Positions 58,871 through 64,000 of a DNA stretch of 64,000 bases are shown here, in pieces. The DNA comes from Tsukamurella pseudospumae (GTDB taxonomy: Bacteria > Actinomycetota > Actinomycetes > Mycobacteriales > Mycobacteriaceae). The notes below the pieces were generated by a model. The model saw only the letters and a program-made list of their open reading frames with translations. It was not told the DNA's origin and did not search any database. Numbering within the stretch: the first letter of the stretch is position 1; the number at the start of each line of letters is the position of its first letter. The position numbers and the translations under genes are program-made. The DNA is taken from the NCBI RefSeq assembly GCF_001575205.1, contig NZ_LSRE01000001.1, forward strand, positions 391,794 to 455,793, given 5' to 3'.

Positions 58871-59526
58871 GCGCCCTCCTCACCCTGCGTCGTGGTCGCC
58901 GCCGGGAGCGGCAGCAGCTCGGTGGCGCCCGGCGAGTGGCGCACGGTCAGCGCGCGCTGCACGACGGTGACGACACTCGTCACCGCGAGCACCCACATCG
59001 CGACGTGGATCGCCCACCACACGCCGAGGCCGGTGAAGCCGGCCCCGACGAGCACGATGATGAGACGTTCGGGACGCTCGATCCAGCCACCGTCGCCCTT
59101 GAGACCCGAGGCCTCGGCCCGGGCCTTGGCGTAGCTGATCACCTGGGAGGTGACCAGGCAGATCAGGGTGGGGATGAGCAGGTTGTAGCGGTTGTCCTCG
59201 GTGAACACGGCCCACCAGGCGAGGCCGGCGAAGATCGCGCCGTCCGCGACCCGGTCGCAGGTGGCGTCGAGCCAGGCCCCGAACCGCGTGCCGCCCCCGC
59301 GCACGCGGGCCATCGCACCGTCGAGCATGTCGAACATGACGAAGAACCAGATGATCATGGTTCCCCAGAACAGGTGGTCCGCGGGGAACAGCCACACGGC
59401 GGCGCCGACGGAGCAGACCGTGCCGAACAGCGTCACCACGTCCGGCGTGAGACCGGTCCTGATCAGGACTCTCGCGATCGGGTGCGTGACCTTGGAGACC
59501 GCTTCCCGGCTGAAGATCGCCGACAC
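58867..59526 (-). CDS. pgsA: Phosphatidylinositol phosphate synthase (CDP-alcohol phosphatidyltransferase)
   Basis: 219 residues with six helices. DMLDGAMARVRGGGTRFGAW and LDATCDRVADG form the DGxxAR(x8)GxxxDxxxD motif that binds metal and CDP-diacylglycerol. In actinobacteria this enzyme joins inositol phosphate to diacylglycerol, the first step to PIMs. It overlaps patA (4 bp) and follows the HIT gene by two bases. Confidence 0.94.
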   Translation of the reverse strand: MSAIFSREAVSKVTHPIARVLIRTGLTPDVVTLFGTVCSVGAAVWLFPADHLFWGTMIIWFFVMFDMLDGAMARVRGGGTRFGAWLDATCDRVADGAIFAGLAWWAVFTEDNRYNLLIPTLICLVTSQVISYAKARAEASGLKGDGGWIERPERLIIVLVGAGFTGLGVWWAIHVAMWVLAVTSVVTVVQRALTVRHSPGATELLPLPAATTTQGEEGA

Positions 59527-59528
59527 TC

Positions 59529-60080
59529 CTAGACCTCCTCCCAGGCCTTCGCCATCAGCGCCCGGGTCTGTCCGAGGAGCTGCGGCATCACCTTAGTGCC
59601 CGAGAGCACGGTGATGTAGTTCGCATCGCCGGGCCAGCGGGGCACGATGTGCTGGTGCAGGTGCTCGGCGATCGAGCCGCCGCCGGACCGGCCCAGGTTG
59701 AAGCCCACGTTGAACGCCGCCGGCCGCGAGATCCGCTTGATCACCCGGATCGTCTTCTGGGTGAGCTTGATCAGCTCGAAGGCCTCATCGTCGGTGAGGT
59801 CCTCCAGCTCGGCCACCTGCCGGTACGGCACCACCATGCAGTGCCCCGGGTTGTACGGGAACAGGTTGAGCACGACGTAGCAGTGCTCGCCCCGAGCCAC
59901 GATCAGCCCGTCCTCGTCCGCGAGCTTGGGAATCTCGAGGAACGCCGTGCTCCCCTCCGGGACGGGAGGAGAATCGACGAGGTAACGCATCCGATAGGGC
60001 GTCCAGAGCCGCTCGATGGTCTCGTCACCGTCGCCGACCCCGAAGTCCGTGTGCGCGCCGCCGTCCGTGGCGTCCGTCAT
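59529..60080 (-). CDS. HIT family hydrolase/phosphorylase (Rv2613c type)
   Basis: 183 residues. EHLHQHIVPRWPGDANYITV is the HxHxHxx histidine triad, and YNPGHCMVVPYRQVAEL is the conserved N-terminal part. Its mycobacterial orthologue cleaves diadenosine tetraphosphate by phosphorolysis, so the same activity is likely. It lies between thrS and pgsA on the same strand. Confidence 0.92.
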   Translation of the reverse strand: MTDATDGGAHTDFGVGDGDETIERLWTPYRMRYLVDSPPVPEGSTAFLEIPKLADEDGLIVARGEHCYVVLNLFPYNPGHCMVVPYRQVAELEDLTDDEAFELIKLTQKTIRVIKRISRPAAFNVGFNLGRSGGGSIAEHLHQHIVPRWPGDANYITVLSGTKVMPQLLGQTRALMAKAWEEV

Positions 60081-60113
60081 CGATTCCTCTCCCCGTCTCG
60101 TCCGTCGGTCCGG

Positions 60114-62159
60114 TCAGGCGGTCCCGACGGTGCTCTCCGCCGGGCCCAGCAGCTCGGCCGTCGGGGACTCGTTGCGGCGCGCGTGCACCCAGTCGACGAT
60201 CCGCTGCACGGCGTCGTCGACCGGCACCTCGTTGACCTGGGTGCCGTCGCGGAACCGGAAACTGACCGCTCCGGCGTCGCGGTCGTGCTCGCCCGCGAGC
60301 AGCATGAACGGCACCTTCTGCGTGGTGTGGTTGCGGATCTTCTTCTGCATCCGGTCGTCGCTGTGGTCGACCTGGGCGCGGATCCCGTGCTTCTTCAGGG
60401 CACGGATGACCGTCTCCAGGTGGTCGCCGAACTGTTCCGCAACGGGGATGCCGACGACCTGCACCGGTGCGAGCCACGCGGGGAACGCTCCCGCGTAATG
60501 CTCGGTGAGCACGCCGAAGAAGCGCTCCATCGAGCCGAACAGTGCGCGGTGCAGCATGACGGGTCGGTGCTTCTGGCCGTCGCTGCCGGTGTACTCGAGG
60601 TCGAACCGATCGGGCAGCATGAGGTCGACCTGGATGGTTGACATCTGCCAGCTGCGGCCGAGCGCGTCCTTGACCTGCACCGAGATCTTCGGCGCGTAGA
60701 AGGCGGCGCCGCCCGGGTCGGCGACGAGCTCCACGCCGAAGCTGCTCGCGGCCTCGCGCAGCGCCTCGGTCGCCTCCTCCCACGCCTCGTCCGAGCCGAT
60801 CGACTTCTCCGGGTTGCGGGTCGACAGCTCGAGGTAGAAGTCGTCGAGGCCGTAGTCCCGCAGCAGGTCGATCACGAACTGCAGCAGGTCCCGGATCTCC
60901 CCCGCCATTTGCTCGCGGGTGCAGTAGATGTGCGCGTCGTCCTGGGTGAACCCGCGAGCGCGGGTGAGACCGTGCACGACGCCGGACTTCTCGTACCGGT
61001 AGACGGTGCCGAACTCGAACAGCCGCAGCGGCAGCTCGCGGTAGGAGCGGCCGCGGGAGTCGAAGATGAGGTTGTGCATGGGGCAGTTCATCGGCTTGAG
61101 GTAGTAGTCGACGGCCTGCCGGGTCACCTGGCCCTCGGCGTTGCGCTCCTCGTCGAGCTGCATGGGCGGGTACATCCCGTCCGAGTACCAGTCCAGGTGT
61201 CCCGACTTCTCGAACAGTTCCCCCTTGGTGGCGTGGGGGGTGTAGACGAACTCGTACCCCGCCTCGGCGTGCCGGAGGCGGGAGTAGTCCTCGAGCTCCT
61301 TGCGGATGATGCCGCCGTTGGGGTGGAACACGGGCAAGCCGGAGCCGATCTCGTCGGGGAAGCTGAACAGGTCCAGCTCCGCGCCGAGCTTGCGGTGGTC
61401 GCGCTTCTCCGCCTCGGCGAGCAGCTCGAGGTACTCGTCCATCGCCTCGGGCGACTCCCACGCGGTGCCGTACACGCGCTGCAGGTCGGCGTTGTTCTGG
61501 TCGCCGCGCCAGTACGCCGCGGAGCTACGGGTCAGCTTCACCGCGGGGATGTACTTGGTGGTCGGCACGTGCGGGCCGCGGCACAGATCGCCCCAGATCC
61601 GGTCGCCGGTACGGGGATTGAGGTTGTCGTAGGCGGTGAGCTCGGCGCCGCCGACCTCCATGACCTCGCTGTCGTCGGCCGCACCCTTGTCGTCGATGAG
61701 CTCGAGCTTGTACGGCTCGTTCGCGAGCTCCGCCCGCGCCTCGTCCTTGCTCTCGTACACGCGGCGCGAGAACCGCTGCCCCGCCTTGATGATCTGCTTC
61801 ATCTTCTTCTCGAGGCCCTTGAGGTCCTCGGGGGTGAAGGGCTCGGCGACGTCGAAGTCGTAGTAGAAGCCGTCCTTGATGGGCGGACCGATGCCCAGCT
61901 TGGTGCCCGGGAAGCCGTCCTGGACCGCCTGCGCCAGTACGTGCGCCGCCGAATGGCGGATCACGCTGCGCCCGTCCTCCGTGTTCGCCGCGACGGATTC
62001 GACCTCGGTGTCGGTCTCGGGGATCCAGCTCAGGTCCTTGAGGGTGCCGTCGGCGGTCTTGACGACCACGACCGCCTCGGGGCCCTTGTTCGGCAGATCC
62101 AGGTCGCGCATGGCTGCCCCGGCCGCGATTCCGGCGGGGACGACGAAGGTGGTGCTCAC
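60114..62159 (-). CDS. thrS: Threonyl-tRNA synthetase
   Basis: 681 residues. An N-terminal TGS domain, the editing domain ([13 protein letters not shown]) and the class II core with [18 protein letters not shown] and [17 protein letters not shown] are all present. It charges tRNA-Thr. The frame is open to an ATG at 62174, but AGGAG is 4 bases before the GTG at 62159 and sits inside the longer reading, so the GTG is preferred. No T-box leader is seen upstream. Confidence 0.95.
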   Translation of the reverse strand: MSTTFVVPAGIAAGAAMRDLDLPNKGPEAVVVVKTADGTLKDLSWIPETDTEVESVAANTEDGRSVIRHSAAHVLAQAVQDGFPGTKLGIGPPIKDGFYYDFDVAEPFTPEDLKGLEKKMKQIIKAGQRFSRRVYESKDEARAELANEPYKLELIDDKGAADDSEVMEVGGAELTAYDNLNPRTGDRIWGDLCRGPHVPTTKYIPAVKLTRSSAAYWRGDQNNADLQRVYGTAWESPEAMDEYLELLAEAEKRDHRKLGAELDLFSFPDEIGSGLPVFHPNGGIIRKELEDYSRLRHAEAGYEFVYTPHATKGELFEKSGHLDWYSDGMYPPMQLDEERNAEGQVTRQAVDYYLKPMNCPMHNLIFDSRGRSYRELPLRLFEFGTVYRYEKSGVVHGLTRARGFTQDDAHIYCTREQMAGEIRDLLQFVIDLLRDYGLDDFYLELSTRNPEKSIGSDEAWEEATEALREAASSFGVELVADPGGAAFYAPKISVQVKDALGRSWQMSTIQVDLMLPDRFDLEYTGSDGQKHRPVMLHRALFGSMERFFGVLTEHYAGAFPAWLAPVQVVGIPVAEQFGDHLETVIRALKKHGIRAQVDHSDDRMQKKIRNHTTQKVPFMLLAGEHDRDAGAVSFRFRDGTQVNEVPVDDAVQRIVDWVHARRNESPTAELLGPAESTVGTA

Positions 62160-62262
62160 GGTGCTCCTAGTCATGTAGCGGGCGGCATACCTGGCCGCAC
62201 GCGGTTGTCAGTCCGGTCGATCCTATCGGTCTCGGGCGGCCGGTCGCCGCGCGAGGCGACGC

Positions 62263-62787
62263 TCACGCGAGCCGCGCACCCCGCTCCTGCGGCGTCTGCC
62301 GGGGGCAGCTGAGGCACTTGCTCATGCCGGGGCACAGGTAGAGCAGGCAACAGGAGCCCCGCCGGACGACGGTGCCGCGCCCCGGGACCTCGTCGAACCG
62401 CGCCGCCGGGGCGTCCGGCCCGCACGCCTGCAGCATCCGATCGGCGACGGTGCGCGGTTCCCCCGTCGCGAGCGCCGCCCCGGCGATCGAGTCCGTCCCG
62501 ATCGCCCAGAGCGAGCGTTCCGTCGCGCCGCAGGCCTGCGCGATCTCGGGGATCAGCCGGTGGAAGGCACGCGCCAGGGCGCCGGTCGGGTCGTCCGACG
62601 GTGCCGCCTCCCCCACCTCCGGCCATCCGCCGGCCCCGGTCCGGACGGGCGCGTCGGCACCGTCGAACCCCGCAGCGGCGAGCCGAGTCAGCGCCCCGGA
62701 CAGGGCGTACCAGTAGAGAACTCCCGCCACCCGCCGGTCCGGTGCCGCCGTTCCGCGGCGGAGTGCGTCGATCGGGTCGCGGTCCAC
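62263..62787 (-). CDS. (2Fe-2S)-binding protein, FhuF C-terminal type
   Basis: 174 residues. The C-terminus has RGSCCLLYLCPGMSKCLSCP, matching the CCx10CxxC pattern of FhuF-type ferric-siderophore reductases. The N-terminal part is short compared with full FhuF. It probably helps release iron from siderophores, receiving electrons from an unidentified partner. It lies about 100 bases upstream of thrS and three bases after the small membrane protein gene. Confidence 0.8.
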   Translation of the reverse strand: MDRDPIDALRRGTAAPDRRVAGVLYWYALSGALTRLAAAGFDGADAPVRTGAGGWPEVGEAAPSDDPTGALARAFHRLIPEIAQACGATERSLWAIGTDSIAGAALATGEPRTVADRMLQACGPDAPAARFDEVPGRGTVVRRGSCCLLYLCPGMSKCLSCPRQTPQERGARLA

Positions 62788-62790
62788 AGG

Positions 62791-63210
62791 TCAGCCGAAG
62801 ATCGGGCTCGCGAGCCAGGGCCAGTGGATGTCGAACCAGCCGCCGATCATGGCCGCGGCGCCGAGCAACCAGAGCGTGGCGAGCACGATCGCGCAGGTGC
62901 CCAGCGCGAACGCGCCCTTGACGAGGATGTTCTGCCGCGAGAGCCACGCTGCGAACCGGTCGTAGCGGGCGCGGGCGAAACGCAGAAGCCGGTGGGCCCA
63001 CTCGAATTCGGTGGCGAGGATGCCGAGCCCGGCGAACACGATCAGCCATCCCGGACCGGGATACGGAATGGCGACGATGCCGCACGCCAGGACGATGCCG
63101 CCGATCACGCCCACCGCGATCCGCCAGACCAGCGCACCGTGCCGGGTGGAACGGATGCGCGCGCGGAACGCGCGCGGCCCCGCGAGGGTTTCGGTGCTCC
63201 GATCGTCCAT
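62791..63210 (-). CDS. TIGR02611-like small membrane protein
   Basis: 139 residues. IPYPGPGWLIVFAGLGILAT is the PGPGW signature of a family of actinobacterial membrane proteins of unknown function, with EFEWAHRLLRFARARYDRF after it. Three helices are visible (about 30-50, 52-70 and 95-120). The ATG at 63210 (MDDRSTETL) is chosen; upstream residues in the frame have no family character and enter atypical DNA. Three bases separate it from the Fe-S protein gene. Confidence 0.85.
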   Translation of the reverse strand: MDDRSTETLAGPRAFRARIRSTRHGALVWRIAVGVIGGIVLACGIVAIPYPGPGWLIVFAGLGILATEFEWAHRLLRFARARYDRFAAWLSRQNILVKGAFALGTCAIVLATLWLLGAAAMIGGWFDIHWPWLASPIFG

Positions 63211-63562
63211 CACTCCACCGTACCGACTGAAATCGCGGGAATCACAGCCCGACATTCTCCCCGTGTTGCGATCGCCATTCCGGAACCCGCCCACGTAAAC
63301 CATCACATCAATTGCGGAGCCACTTTTGATCGCAAACGCCTGGAACGAGTTCCATTAGAAGACAGTCGCTTTCGCTACTGCGAGGTAACCAAATTGGTTC
63401 GAACAAAGGACGCCGAAAACCATTGGGATCGCTGGGGAATGGTGATAACTTCAGAACTCCCAGGACATCCACAGGCAGGCTTCAGACACTCATCCCGAGT
63501 GTCGGCGCCGAGCCTCCGGCGGTGTCATAGCGTCGTAGCAACAGCCCTGGTAGACCGGGGTG
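63211..63562. other. Non-coding, lower-GC stretch before the transposase
   Basis: About 350 bases without a gene I can support. The part 63290-63480 is visibly richer in A and T than the rest of the window. It contains two short palindromes: TGGAAC-GA-GTTCCA (63341-63354) and AACCAA-A-TTGGTT (63387-63399), which look like regulator sites. It may be foreign DNA or the left flank of the insertion sequence. The left inverted repeat of the element must lie here but I cannot place it. Confidence 0.5.
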
Positions 63563-64000
63563 GTGCGACGATACGGGGCTGATGTGCGGCGGATGTTGAC
63601 GGTGGAGGATCGGGTTGAGATCTCGACGGGGTTGAAGGCCGGCTGGTCGATTCGGACGATTGCGGTGCACCTGGGGAGGGCGCCGTCGGTGATCTCGCGG
63701 GAGATTCACCGGAACTCCACGAAGACCGGCGGGTATCGGTGTGCCACCGCGGATAAGACTGCACGGCAGTCTCGTTCGCGTCCGCAGGAGCGTGTGATCG
63801 ACCGTGATCCGATCCTCAGAGCGCGGGTCCTCGCGGACTTGAAGTCCTCGTGCACGCCGCGGCAGATCGCGGGCAGGTTGCGGTTGGAGGCGCAGGATCC
63901 CAGTGTGGAGCTCATGGAACGTTCTGTTGATGCTCAGGGCCGGACCGTCTCGCATGAGGCGATCTACCGGTGGCTGTACGTGTTGCCGAAAGGTGAGCTT
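63563..64000 (+). mobile_element. IS30-family transposase, 5' part (cut by window edge)
   Basis: An open frame runs from GTG 63563 (63560 also possible, after an in-frame TAG at 63551) to the last base, 146 codons. It reads VRRYGADVRRMLTVEDRVEI, then GLKAGWSIRTIAVHLGRAPS and VISREIHRN, the helix-turn-helix of IS30-type transposases, followed by a basic stretch and SHEAIYRWLY. The DDE catalytic domain lies mostly beyond the window. Whether the element is intact is unknown. Confidence 0.85.

Noticed and set aside
62160..62262. T-box or other leader before thrS
   Set aside because: Only about 100 bases are available and no conserved T-box element or structure is visible.
63482..63955. Minus-strand open frame opposite the transposase
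   Set aside because: The plus strand reads as an IS30 transposase with a clear helix-turn-helix; the reverse frame is its shadow.

Overview
The window is a high-GC actinobacterial chromosome segment, almost fully coding. Gene order matches the Mycobacterium tuberculosis Rv2578c-Rv2614c neighbourhood as I remember it: Rv2578c-like radical SAM protein, hisS, metallo-hydrolase, ppiB, relA, apt, secF, secD, yajC, ruvBAC, yebC, pdxT, tesB, pdxS, pimA, patA, pgsA, HIT protein, thrS. With the phosphatidylinositol-mannoside genes and a WS/DGAT acyltransferase, this indicates the order Mycobacteriales. Tsukamurella or a close relative is my best guess; the genus is inference, the order is well supported.

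Layout. Positions 1-6166 (+): end of a DUF885 protein, a small unknown protein, then an overlapping cassette of MFS exporter, SAM methyltransferase, flavin monooxygenase and a frameshifted MHS-type transporter. 6167-6542: a decayed gene remnant and a long perfect hairpin. 6543-13259: lipid kinase and FAD oxidase facing a TetR-glpD pair, a CobW GTPase, and an ArsR/SRPBCC pair. 13293-17139 (-): radical SAM protein, membrane protein, hisS, metallo-hydrolase. 17248-21923 (+): membrane cyclophilin, a Ser/Thr kinase whose ectodomain is a copy of that cyclophilin, and a second receptor kinase. 21943-30981 (-): VanX-type dipeptidase, relA, apt, secF, secD, yajC, RecQ-like helicase. 31150-32475 (+): two unknown membrane proteins. 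32506-37842 (-): a six-gene catabolic operon (quinone reductase, TauD-type dioxygenase, BKACE enzyme, MFS, alpha/beta hydrolase, CMD protein) divergent from an AraC regulator with a tandem 22-bp operator candidate. 38995-42881: membrane protein, then a GT2-GtrA fusion and a GT39-like transferase carrying an in-frame stop. 42900-47891 (-): ruvBAC with a LexA box, VanW protein, yebC. 47937-56794 (-): WS/DGAT, pdxT, tesB, PP2C phosphatase, FHA-RDD protein, pdxS, a Ser/Thr kinase and a Nudix protein. 56805-63210 (-): pimA, patA, pgsA, HIT, thrS, FhuF-like Fe-S protein, small membrane protein. 63211-64000: a lower-GC stretch and the 5' part of an IS30-family transposase cut by the window edge.

How genes work together: relA/apt, Sec, Ruv, PIM and PLP modules are housekeeping. 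Phosphosignalling genes (three kinases, one phosphatase, one FHA protein) are placed among them. The most unusual items are the kinase-cyclophilin fusion beside its likely parent gene, the BKACE/TauD operon with its AraC tandem operator, a strongly over-represented octamer GACGGTGC (about 72 sites counted by eye on both strands), and long perfect intergenic hairpins with unrelated stems but related loops.
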